Source of the DNA: Rickettsia typhi
Lineage (GTDB): Bacteria; Pseudomonadota; Alphaproteobacteria; Rickettsiales; Rickettsiaceae
Direction of reading: 5' to 3'
Assembly (NCBI GenBank): GCA_945907105.1
Contig: CAMDSB010000007.1
Span: 1-42,543 of the forward strand
DNA: 42,543 nt
The position numbers and the translations under genes were made by a program. The notes under the pieces are model-generated. The model did not search any database and was not told the DNA's origin. It saw only the letters and a list, made by a program, of their open reading frames with translations. This document shows, one piece after another, positions 25,764 to 33,844 of this stretch (the first letter of the stretch is position 1; the number at the start of each line of letters is the position of its first letter).

Positions 25764-28418
25764 ATGGATAGCACAAAAAATAAACCATTGCTTATAATAG
25801 ATGGCTATGGCTTTATTTTCAGAGCTTATCACATCCAACCGCCTCTATCATCACCCAACGGAGCCCCGGTTGGAGCGATCTACGGCCTTACTTCAATGCT
25901 TATAAAACTGATCAACGATTTTAAGCCCGAACATGCTGTTATAGTTCTGGATCATGCAGGCAAAAATTTTAGACACGATATATATAAAGATTATAAAGCG
26001 AATAGACCTCCCGCACCGGAAGATTTAGTGTCGCAGCTTAATTTGGTAAGAAATGTAGCTGATGCATTAAATTTCAGGCATCTTTCCAAAGCTGGTTTTG
26101 AAGCAGATGATATTATAGCGACACTAGCTGCTAAAGCATCTTCTACGCAGCGGGAAGCAATAATTATTTCTTCAGACAAAGACTTAATGCAATTAGTTGA
26201 TGGGTTCGTAAAAATGTATGATCCTGCAAAAGCTAAATATCTCACAGAAGAAGACATTATAGTTAAGTTTGGTGTTGGCGCCCTAAAAGTAAGAGAAGTT
26301 CAAGCTTTGATAGGAGATAAATCTGATAATATTCCTGGGGTTGCTGGTATTGGCCCCAAAACTGCTGCGCAGTTAATTAACGAATATGGCACTCTGGCTG
26401 AAATTATAAATTCTATTGATCTTATTAAGAACCCTAGATGGCAAAATCTATTAAAAGATAATCTAGAGAATGCTAAACTCTCATGGCAATTAGTTGGTTT
26501 AGATCAAAAGGTTGAGATTGAACAAGATTTAGAGAATTTTCATTGGAACTCTCCTAGTAGCGAGCAAATATCAAATTTCTTAAATGAATATGGCTTTAAA
26601 TCTTTACATAAGAGGATAGAAAATCTCTTCCACCTTAAGATAGAAAATTCTAAATTGATTGATCCAATTATTGATGAGAAAAAAAATACTTTAACAGTAA
26701 TAAAAATAGAGGACTCGCTCCAACTTGAACCATTAATTATTGAAGCACAAAAACTTGGAGTGGTTGCCATTTTTTATAGAGTTCATGATTCAAAACATAA
26801 CTTGATTTTAACAGCAGGTGGGAATTTATATAGTGTTAATTATCAAAACCAACAGGACTCACATGATTTATTTTCTTACTCAAGTATTAAATTAGAAGAT
26901 AGCGAAATTAAACAAAAAATACATTCTCTGTTTTCAAATAAGGCTATTAAGAAAATTACCTATAACTTAAAGTCGCTATTGCAACTAGTCGCTCCATCTT
27001 TACTTAAAACCTTAGCATCATTCGACGATTTAATGCTCATGGATTATGTACTAAACGCCGGAAATAAAGCTCATGAATTATTGGATGTTATAGAAATATA
27101 CTCTGGCTCCAGGCCGACTGAAAATACATATTATGCCGCCCACTTCATTGACTGTTACAATAACTTGACCAACAAACTTGTTGTAAATAAAGCCTTGCAT
27201 CTTTATGATTCAATTGACTTACCTCTGTGTTATATTTTACATGATATGGAGAAAATAGGTGTTAAAGTTGATGTTCAGTATTTACACCGACTGTCCATAG
27301 AGCTTGCAGAAAAAATACAAACTATAGAAAAAAAAATTTATTCCCTTGCTGGCAAAGAATTCAATATTTCTTCTCCTAAACAGCTGGGACTTATTTTGTT
27401 TGACGAAATGAAATTGCCGTTCGGTAAGGTTTCTGGAAAATCTAAATCATACTCAACCAATGTTGATATCCTTGAGAAACTTAATATAGAAGGTTATGAA
27501 GTGGCTCAGCTACTTTTAGACTATAGACACCTCTGCAAACTAAAAAACACATATACCGATACATTACCAAAGCAAATTGATAAAACCACGAGTCGAATTC
27601 ACACAACTTTCTTACAATGTGCAACTACTACTGGGAGATTAAGTTCGATAAATCCAAATGTACAAAACATCCCCATTCGAACAGAAGAAGGAAATAAAAT
27701 CAGAGCCGCATTTGTTGCTTCACCTGGAATGAAGTTGATCTCAGCTGATTATTCTCAAATAGAACTTCGTATCCTTTCTCACGTAGCAAATATTGGACAG
27801 CTTAAGAAAGCCTTTGCAGAAAATAGAGATATTCATGCCCAAACAGCCAGCCAGATTTTCGACACACCGATTGAAACTATGGAGCCAGAAGTACGGCGCA
27901 AAGCTAAAGCCATTAACTTTGGCATTATTTATGGAATTAGCGCCTTTGGTCTAGCACGCCAGCTCAATATATCTAGAAAAGAAGCTGCGACTTACATTGA
28001 AAGATACTTCAAAGAATATCCAGGTATTCAAAAATACATGAGTGAAACCATTGAATTTGCAAAAGAGCATGGCTTCGTCCCAAATTTACTAGGGCGCAAA
28101 TGTTTTCTTCCCCATATCAACAGTAAAGACCATGCTCTAAGATCATTTAGCGAGCGTGCGGCAATTAACGCACCTATGCAAAGCTTAGCTTCCGATATTG
28201 TAAAAGTGGCAATGATAGCTCTAGATAAACGACTATCCTCCAACAATATGAAAACCAAAATGATACTCCAAATACATGATGAATTAATTTTCGAATCCCC
28301 CTTAGCTGAAGTGGACTCTGCTATGGCAATCATTAAATCAACTATGCAAAACGCTTATTTACTAGATGTTGCAATAGATACCAAAGTTAGTTTTGGCTCT
28401 AATTGGCAAGAACTATAA
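25764..28418 (+). CDS. polA: DNA polymerase I, proofreading domain degenerate
   Basis: The 884-residue enzyme fills gaps and removes RNA primers. The 5'-nuclease part is intact (LLIIDGYGFIFRAYH, GFEADDIIATLA, SSDKDLMQLVDG, GDKSDNIPGVAGIGPKTA). The polymerase part has motif A (LISADYSQIELRILSH), motif B (RRKAKAINFGIIYG) and motif C (LQIHDELIFE). The middle 3'-5' exonuclease-like part lacks the metal ligands. Exo I reads VVAIFYRVHD with no Asp-x-Glu, Exo II reads YNLKSLLQ without the Asp, and Exo III reads YAAHFID with Phe in place of the catalytic Asp. It should therefore polymerise without proofreading. It starts one base after the GlmU-like gene. Confidence 0.95.
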   Translation: MDSTKNKPLLIIDGYGFIFRAYHIQPPLSSPNGAPVGAIYGLTSMLIKLINDFKPEHAVIVLDHAGKNFRHDIYKDYKANRPPAPEDLVSQLNLVRNVADALNFRHLSKAGFEADDIIATLAAKASSTQREAIIISSDKDLMQLVDGFVKMYDPAKAKYLTEEDIIVKFGVGALKVREVQALIGDKSDNIPGVAGIGPKTAAQLINEYGTLAEIINSIDLIKNPRWQNLLKDNLENAKLSWQLVGLDQKVEIEQDLENFHWNSPSSEQISNFLNEYGFKSLHKRIENLFHLKIENSKLIDPIIDEKKNTLTVIKIEDSLQLEPLIIEAQKLGVVAIFYRVHDSKHNLILTAGGNLYSVNYQNQQDSHDLFSYSSIKLEDSEIKQKIHSLFSNKAIKKITYNLKSLLQLVAPSLLKTLASFDDLMLMDYVLNAGNKAHELLDVIEIYSGSRPTENTYYAAHFIDCYNNLTNKLVVNKALHLYDSIDLPLCYILHDMEKIGVKVDVQYLHRLSIELAEKIQTIEKKIYSLAGKEFNISSPKQLGLILFDEMKLPFGKVSGKSKSYSTNVDILEKLNIEGYEVAQLLLDYRHLCKLKNTYTDTLPKQIDKTTSRIHTTFLQCATTTGRLSSINPNVQNIPIRTEEGNKIRAAFVASPGMKLISADYSQIELRILSHVANIGQLKKAFAENRDIHAQTASQIFDTPIETMEPEVRRKAKAINFGIIYGISAFGLARQLNISRKEAATYIERYFKEYPGIQKYMSETIEFAKEHGFVPNLLGRKCFLPHINSKDHALRSFSERAAINAPMQSLASDIVKVAMIALDKRLSSNNMKTKMILQIHDELIFESPLAEVDSAMAIIKSTMQNAYLLDVAIDTKVSFGSNWQEL

Positions 28419-28442
28419 TATCATTTTTTGATCGAAGCTCTC

Positions 28443-31400
28443 CTATTTCGTCTTCTCTTTTGATGTCAATATTTTGTGTTTAGCACTTGAAATTACAGGA
28501 CGCATTTGGTCTGATGAGCCAACGTGCTTATCCATTTTTTTTCTGATATGTTCAAGGCGTTCAAGGTCGCTTTTTTCAGATTCTACAATGGGATCTATTT
28601 GTTTGCTAGTTTTAGTACTTGCCTTATGAGTAACTTTTTGTGGAGAAGAAGTTACAGATGATTCCTTGTCTAGGTCTTTTTGTATCGTTTCACCAATAAC
28701 ATCTTCTACCCCCTCTTTTTTCTTTTGCGCCTCATGTTTTCTAATCCTAGACAAAGTACCTATAGCTGTTGATAGAACATCCTTCTTAAAAGCTAATTTT
28801 ACAATTTTTGGGAACATTGCTGCATACTTACCTTTGCTATAAAGATCGCCAAGCTCAGTCACAGCTGGTAGATTATCTGCAACTATTTTAATAATTTTTT
28901 CTGTCTTAAGCTTTAACCCCGGCCCTGCCTTAGTATGTATTACTCCATCAATTACTTTCGCCAATTGTTGTTGATTTTTCTCTAATAACCCTGGCAACTC
29001 TTTATCAAAAATATCTCTCAGCTCTGGACTGTTTTCTTTTAAGGTTATAATGTTTGAAACAACTTTTAGCACAGATTTTTTTTGGTTTTCTTCCGGAGCA
29101 TTTGCTAAATCCCTAATATCAGAAATTATAGTAACCAGTTGATCTTTTTCTTTTAGAGTTGCCTTGGCAAGTTTATCGACCATTGGTGCTGCATCAATTA
29201 ATATATCAGCACTAAGTTTTGCTGCATCCTTAATTAAATCATCAGAAACTCCCATCTCTTTGATTAGAGTTGCTAAAGCCGGCGTCTTCTTTACAATATC
29301 AATAGCAATTCCAGGGATGCTATCTTTATTCTTTTCTAAGAATGCTGGCAAATCCTTAGATAAAGTTTGACTGATTTCTGGTTGAGCAACAATATGACTC
29401 AGGCTATCTATTATCATACCAAAGGAACCAACCTGCTTAGCTGTTAGGCCTTGAGTAGTTTTATCTAAATTCGCCCCCAATTCCTGAGATTTAGTAACAA
29501 TAGTACTAATATCTTGGACACTACTTAATACCGCCCCGACTACCTTTGTTGCTATCGGTACAACATCATTGATTTGTTCTGCGGTAACGACTCCTTTGAG
29601 CGTAGTATTTTCTACGGCATTAACTGCTATTTTAGCAATTTCCGTATTCGACTCTTCTAAAATTGCACCAACATTCTGGAGAGACACCGCTATCTTAGTA
29701 TTACCCAGAATCGCCATTCCCTGACTAACTAATCCTTGAACTAATGCCGGTGCTTCTTCCTGTGATGCAGTTAAGAGACTTTGTCCACTGGCAACAAAAC
29801 CCTTGATCTGCTCATTCGATGTTTCTTTTAATACCACACTGACTAAACCCGTCACTGCTGCTACCGTGTTTTTAGCAAAGCTTGGGTTCACGCCACTTAG
29901 TAGCTGCCCAGGTAAGCTGGCTTTATCTAGTTGTTCAATATTATGCGCAACCATTCCACTAATAGCTTCTTGATTTTTATCCAGCAAACCAGATATATTA
30001 TCACGTACGCTATTGAGTACATTATCTTCCAAAACAATCTCCGATGCCTGACCAATCATACCTGACAGCGCTACATTCTTTTCTTTCTCAAGCCCCTCTA
30101 TCTGCTTGTCAAGTTCTTGAATTTGTTCCTCGTTTAGCTCCGAACGATCAATTTCTTGTTGTGCTTTCTCCTTGCTTGTAATACCCGATAATTTAGTAAA
30201 AGCACTATATAGCTCAGGTACTTTATTAATATTGGCCTGAGAAAACAATTCTGCTCCAACTTCGGTAACGAGCGGTACTAACCCTTGTACTATTGCTGGA
30301 TCCACCCCAAATTTCTTCAATTGCTCTTTGGCAGGATCTGTTTTTAGAGCATTATCCACGATAAGCTGTACTTGCTCTTTTTCAGTTCTTAGCAACTGAC
30401 TCACCTCACCTAACGATTTACCAATATTCTCGTTACCTAGAATCGCCATTCCCTGACTAACTAATCCTTGAACTAATGCCGGGGCTTCTTCCTGTGATGC
30501 AGTTAAGAGACTTTGTCCACTGGCAACAAAACCCTTGATCTGCTCATTCGATGTTTCTTTTAATACCACACTGACTAAACCCGTCACTGCTGCTACCGTG
30601 TTTTTAGCGAAGCTTGGGCTCACGCCACTTAGTAGCTGCCCAGGTAAGCTGGCTTTATCCAGTTGTTCAATATTATGCGCAACCATTCCACTAATAGCTT
30701 CTTGATTTTTATCCAGCAAACCAGATATATTATCACGTACACTATTGAGTACATTATCTTCCAAAACAATCTCAGCTGCCGAACCAATCATACCTGACAG
30801 CACTACATTTTTTTTTGTCGCAAGCTCTTCTATCTGCTTGTCAAGTTCTTGAATTTGTTCCTCGTTTAGCTCCGAACGATCAATTTCTTGTTGTGCTTTC
30901 TCCTTGCTTGTAATATCCGATAATTTAGCATTAGAGGCGAGTATCTCATTATATACTTCTGTTAATTTTGGGGTATCCGCCAATGCAACTGCAACGATCT
31001 TAGTTACTGCTGGTATTACTTGCTGCACTATTTCCGGAGTAATCCCCAATTCCTTCGCGCTACTCTTAACACCCTCGTTAGTTGTCATTATGGTTGTTGC
31101 TATCTTAGCTAAATTACCACTTTCATTAATTAAGAAATCTTGTAAACCACTGCTACCTATTAGAGCACCAACATCAATTTTACTTGCAATGAACTGCAGG
31201 GATTCTGTAGTTTTTTTTGGATCTTTTTGCAAAACAATGTCTAAGCCTGCATTTGCTACTGCTATTATATCTTCCGGTTTTTTTAGTATTTCTTTTAGCG
31301 GGTTAATTGCTATTGGTAATAACTTTTGTTGAATGTACTCTACAGTTATTCCATTTTTTTCCAGTGCTTCTACTGTTTTTGCGAGGCTAATTCTTTGCTC

Positions 31401-32354
31401 GAGAAGTTTTCTATTACCAATCTGCTGTGTAAAATCGGTAATCTGCTGACTATCTAGTTCACTTGGAATAGGTTTAGCTTCTAATTTTTCTAATTTTTCT
31501 TCTAAGCTTGTTAATAAACCATACTGCTTCTCATGGGCCTTTATCCTCTCCTGAAGCTCAGGAAGTTTTGATACCTCTCTAACGGCAATGGAAATAAGAG
31601 TCGGAGCTATGGTTTCGACAAGGTTACCTAACTTAGCACTATTTGCTTGCAAAAATTTTACAGAATCTGGGTCATCTAAAAGTTTAAGGAAGAAAGAAGA
31701 CTCTTCTTTTACACCCTTACCCATTGGAATTTTTTCAGCTTCTTCCTTGTAAAAAGAAATTGAGCCAACAACATCAATAACTGAACCCAGATTTTTAACG
31801 GCAAAACTAATAGCTGATAAGCCAGAACTCGCTACATCCCCAACACCAACAGACTCTTTAGCTCCTTTCTTTTGAGCAAAAGGAGTGAGAATATTATTAA
31901 GGCTAGCTGGATCTTTAATAAAATTACTTGCAGTATTATATAGCTTTGCTTTTTCTTCTTTATAAACTTTATCCTGTTTTTGTTTTTTTGCTTGAGCTTC
32001 TTTTTTCAGCTCTTGTTCATGCTGGGAAACTAATTTACTATGCGCCTCTATTTCTGCTATCGCACTAGCTCTTTCCTTAGGGCTAGTCTGGCTAGAGGTA
32101 ATCTTTTTCTCCAGAACAGATCGCCTTTGCTCTAGTTCAAGTGCTAAATCAATATTAGTACTTATAATACCAGAAGCTTTTAAAGAGTTTTGAGAAATTG
32201 CGATTGCTAATTTTTCAGCCTTGCCAGTATTTTTTTCCTTTAGACTCTGAGCAGCTTCTTTTTTAAGAGCTGAGTTTTTTTCGTTTAACTCGAGTAGAGC
32301 CTTATCATTTTTGTAAATTTTGCTTTGATCATCCGAAAGCTTCATACTTAACAC
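28443..32354 (-). CDS. Giant helical orphan protein with internal repeats
   Basis: The 1303-residue protein is not recognised. It has no signal peptide. Residues about 1-130 are a Lys/Glu-rich coiled-coil-like region. The body is a long array of amphipathic, Ala/Val/Ile-rich helices, with recurring patterns such as ALVQGLVSQGMAILGN and VQQVIPAVTKIVA that suggest a helical solenoid. Two near-identical blocks of about 165 residues occur at about 476-641 and 720-885. A basic Ser/Thr tail ends the protein (about 1240-1303). Convergent polA ends 24 bp away. Large, repetitive, unsecreted proteins of this kind are candidates for type IV effectors or cell-structure proteins. I cannot decide which. 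Confidence 0.8.
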   Translation of the reverse strand: MLSMKLSDDQSKIYKNDKALLELNEKNSALKKEAAQSLKEKNTGKAEKLAIAISQNSLKASGIISTNIDLALELEQRRSVLEKKITSSQTSPKERASAIAEIEAHSKLVSQHEQELKKEAQAKKQKQDKVYKEEKAKLYNTASNFIKDPASLNNILTPFAQKKGAKESVGVGDVASSGLSAISFAVKNLGSVIDVVGSISFYKEEAEKIPMGKGVKEESSFFLKLLDDPDSVKFLQANSAKLGNLVETIAPTLISIAVREVSKLPELQERIKAHEKQYGLLTSLEEKLEKLEAKPIPSELDSQQITDFTQQIGNRKLLEQRISLAKTVEALEKNGITVEYIQQKLLPIAINPLKEILKKPEDIIAVANAGLDIVLQKDPKKTTESLQFIASKIDVGALIGSSGLQDFLINESGNLAKIATTIMTTNEGVKSSAKELGITPEIVQQVIPAVTKIVAVALADTPKLTEVYNEILASNAKLSDITSKEKAQQEIDRSELNEEQIQELDKQIEELATKKNVVLSGMIGSAAEIVLEDNVLNSVRDNISGLLDKNQEAISGMVAHNIEQLDKASLPGQLLSGVSPSFAKNTVAAVTGLVSVVLKETSNEQIKGFVASGQSLLTASQEEAPALVQGLVSQGMAILGNENIGKSLGEVSQLLRTEKEQVQLIVDNALKTDPAKEQLKKFGVDPAIVQGLVPLVTEVGAELFSQANINKVPELYSAFTKLSGITSKEKAQQEIDRSELNEEQIQELDKQIEGLEKEKNVALSGMIGQASEIVLEDNVLNSVRDNISGLLDKNQEAISGMVAHNIEQLDKASLPGQLLSGVNPSFAKNTVAAVTGLVSVVLKETSNEQIKGFVASGQSLLTASQEEAPALVQGLVSQGMAILGNTKIAVSLQNVGAILEESNTEIAKIAVNAVENTTLKGVVTAEQINDVVPIATKVVGAVLSSVQDISTIVTKSQELGANLDKTTQGLTAKQVGSFGMIIDSLSHIVAQPEISQTLSKDLPAFLEKNKDSIPGIAIDIVKKTPALATLIKEMGVSDDLIKDAAKLSADILIDAAPMVDKLAKATLKEKDQLVTIISDIRDLANAPEENQKKSVLKVVSNIITLKENSPELRDIFDKELPGLLEKNQQQLAKVIDGVIHTKAGPGLKLKTEKIIKIVADNLPAVTELGDLYSKGKYAAMFPKIVKLAFKKDVLSTAIGTLSRIRKHEAQKKKEGVEDVIGETIQKDLDKESSVTSSPQKVTHKASTKTSKQIDPIVESEKSDLERLEHIRKKMDKHVGSSDQMRPVISSAKHKILTSKEKTK
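29701..30196 (-). repeat. 496-bp direct repeat, copy 1, inside the giant gene
   Basis: This block matches 30433-30928 without any insertion or deletion, offset by 732 bp (244 codons). I count about 18 substitutions by eye, so identity is about 96%. Differences cluster near 30040-30100. Confidence 0.9.
30433..30928 (-). repeat. 496-bp direct repeat, copy 2, inside the giant gene
   Basis: This is the partner of 29701-30196. The frame is preserved across both copies, so gain or loss of one 244-codon unit by recombination would keep the protein in frame. Confidence 0.9.
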
Positions 32355-32534
32355 ACCTAATTAATTACTTATGTTTATTATAAACTATAATTAGTTATTG
32401 GTTTATTAATAGTAAACCACTCTCCCTTTTGTGATAACAGTACTAGTGGTTGCGAGACTTTATTGCACCGTGGTTAAACAAATGGCAAATTATATATTAA
32501 GTGTTGAATTTTAGTAATTTTATAAATACTACCA

Positions 32535-32563
32535 TTGACATAGCAATATAAAGCCAATAAACT
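32535..32563 (+). promoter_or_regulatory. Promoter of the RNase P RNA gene
   Basis: A perfect TTGACA (32535-32540) is followed, after 17 bp, by TAAACT (32558-32563). This places the start of transcription at about 32571, exactly where the P1 helix of the RNA begins. A TATAAT at 32563-32568 is too close to the RNA start to be the -10. Confidence 0.55.
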
Positions 32564-32570
32564 ATAATTT

Positions 32571-33112
32571 GAGGTGGTCGTGCAGTTGCATGCTTGTTTT
32601 GCAAGTATGAGGAAAGTCCGGACTCCATATAGACACGACGCTGGGTAACGCCCAGCGGGAATGAGCGCGAGGTCATTTCTAGGGAAAGTGCAACAGAAAT
32701 TATACCGCCTTATACCACATTCCAATACGAAAGTTTTAGGGGTTTGATGTAAAGCTAAAATCCAAGATTTAACCTCTATAATGGGATTTGAATTCCATGT
32801 TCCTAAAGCTTATTTTCGCTAAAGGGAGCAAGCAGGTTTAAAGAATCATAATTGTACGTTTAATTTCGGGATTTTAGTCAAAGGTAAGGGTGAAATGGTG
32901 CGGTAAGAGCGCACCGGTATTCTTGGTAACAAGAAACGCAAATGTAAACCCCGTCGGGAGCAAGACCAAATAGGCATGATTGAACGTTGTTCCTGGCCTG
33001 TCTATAGCCAGATATCATGCGGGTAGGTTGCTTGAGGTAAGTGGTAACACTTATCCTAGATAAATAACTGCAGTAGTTTAGGCTATACAGAATCCGGCTT
33101 ATAGACCATCTC
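32571..33112 (+). ncRNA. rnpB: RNase P RNA with extended P12 region
   Basis: This is the catalytic RNA that matures tRNA 5' ends. Universal blocks are readable: GAGGAAAGTCCGGACTCCAT near the 5' end, GGTAAGGGTGAAA with GTGCGGTAAGAGCGCACCGG in the middle, and the AGAATCCGGCTTATAGACCA close to the 3' end. Helix P1 pairs 32571-32579 with 33104-33112 (nine pairs, one G-U), which sets the ends. The interval between ACCGCC and GGTAAGGG is about 173 nt, compared with about 25 in E. coli. A T-rich run follows the 3' end. Minus-strand reading frames here are artefacts. Confidence 0.96.
32710..32882 (+). other. Enlarged P12 stem region of RNase P RNA
   Basis: The extra RNA folds on itself: CTAAAATCC (32755-32763) pairs with GGATTTTAG (32869-32877). 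The flanking TTTGA (32743-32747) pairs with TCAAA (32878-32882) across a 7-nt bulge. It sits where P12 normally is and may contain an inserted palindromic element. Confidence 0.65.
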
Positions 33113-33146
33113 TTTATTTTATTAGTAGTAGTTTAAGTTGAGTTAA

Positions 33147-33818
33147 ATGCATACTCTTTATCACCATCAGCTCTGCCCATTATCTAGACAAGTTCGTGTT
33201 TTTCTAAAGGAACTTGGTATGGAATTTAATCTTATCAGAGAAGATTATTGGCATAGCCGCCCGGAATTCTTGCTAATGAACCCTGCAAGCACAACTCCTG
33301 TCCTTGCTCTTGATTCAAATCAATATCCTCTAGTCGGAAATTACTCGATTATTGAGTATATGCATGAAACCTATGAAAACTTTTATTTTATGCCTTCCTC
33401 ACCAACGGATCGTGCCCAGGTCCGAAAATATGTTAGCTGGTTCAACGATAAGTTTTATCGTGAAGTTAGCAAAATTCTACTAGACGAAAAAATGATTCGC
33501 CTACTTATGCGTGTCGGTGAGCCTAGAACTGCATTCATAAGAACAGCTAAGACAAATTTAATTCAGCATTTCAAATTTTTAAACCAAGCTTTAGAAAATA
33601 ACTCTTATATAGTCTCAGAAAAAATCACTTGCGCTGATATTGCAGCGGCAGCTCATATATCTATTGTAGATTATTTTGGAGAGATTAATTGGGATAGTTG
33701 GACCCTAATAAAGCAATGGTATTCTGTCATTAAATCTAGGCCTTCTTTTCAACCACTCCTTCACGATAGAATTCCAGGCTTTAATCCCCCAAGAGACTAT
33801 TCAAACTTAGATTTTTAG
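33147..33818 (+). CDS. fzlA: FzlA-like glutathione S-transferase fold protein
   Basis: The 223-residue protein has a thioredoxin-like N-terminal domain (HTLYHHQLCPLSRQVRVFL, then NPASTTPVLAL) and a helical GST C-domain. The ending SRPSFQPLLHDRIPGFNPPR with YSNLDF matches the typical end of alphaproteobacterial FzlA. In Caulobacter FzlA binds FtsZ filaments and is essential for constriction. The AAAHISIVDYFGEINWD segment also fits that subgroup. It starts 35 bp after rnpB and ends 26 bp before a convergent gene. Assignment is by recalled family signature and could be a related GST. Confidence 0.82.
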   Translation: MHTLYHHQLCPLSRQVRVFLKELGMEFNLIREDYWHSRPEFLLMNPASTTPVLALDSNQYPLVGNYSIIEYMHETYENFYFMPSSPTDRAQVRKYVSWFNDKFYREVSKILLDEKMIRLLMRVGEPRTAFIRTAKTNLIQHFKFLNQALENNSYIVSEKITCADIAAAAHISIVDYFGEINWDSWTLIKQWYSVIKSRPSFQPLLHDRIPGFNPPRDYSNLDF

Positions 33819-33844
33819 CCTCCCTTGCTTAATAAAACAGAAGA

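Noticed and set aside
29701..30928. CRISPR-like or mobile-element repeat
   Set aside because: Only two long copies exist, both in frame inside one gene, with no spacers or transposase.
30904..31332. Plus-strand frame of 142 codons inside the giant orphan
   Set aside because: It is the reverse image of a helical, Ala/Val/Ile-rich gene on the minus strand, which commonly leaves long open frames. No ribosome binding site or family pattern is seen.
32563..32568. TATAAT as the -10 box of rnpB
   Set aside because: It ends 2 bp before the P1 helix starts and is 22 bp from the perfect TTGACA. TAAACT at 32558 gives the correct spacing.
32474..32725. Minus-strand reading frame of 83 codons
   Set aside because: It lies over the promoter and 5' part of the RNase P RNA gene and has no coding character.
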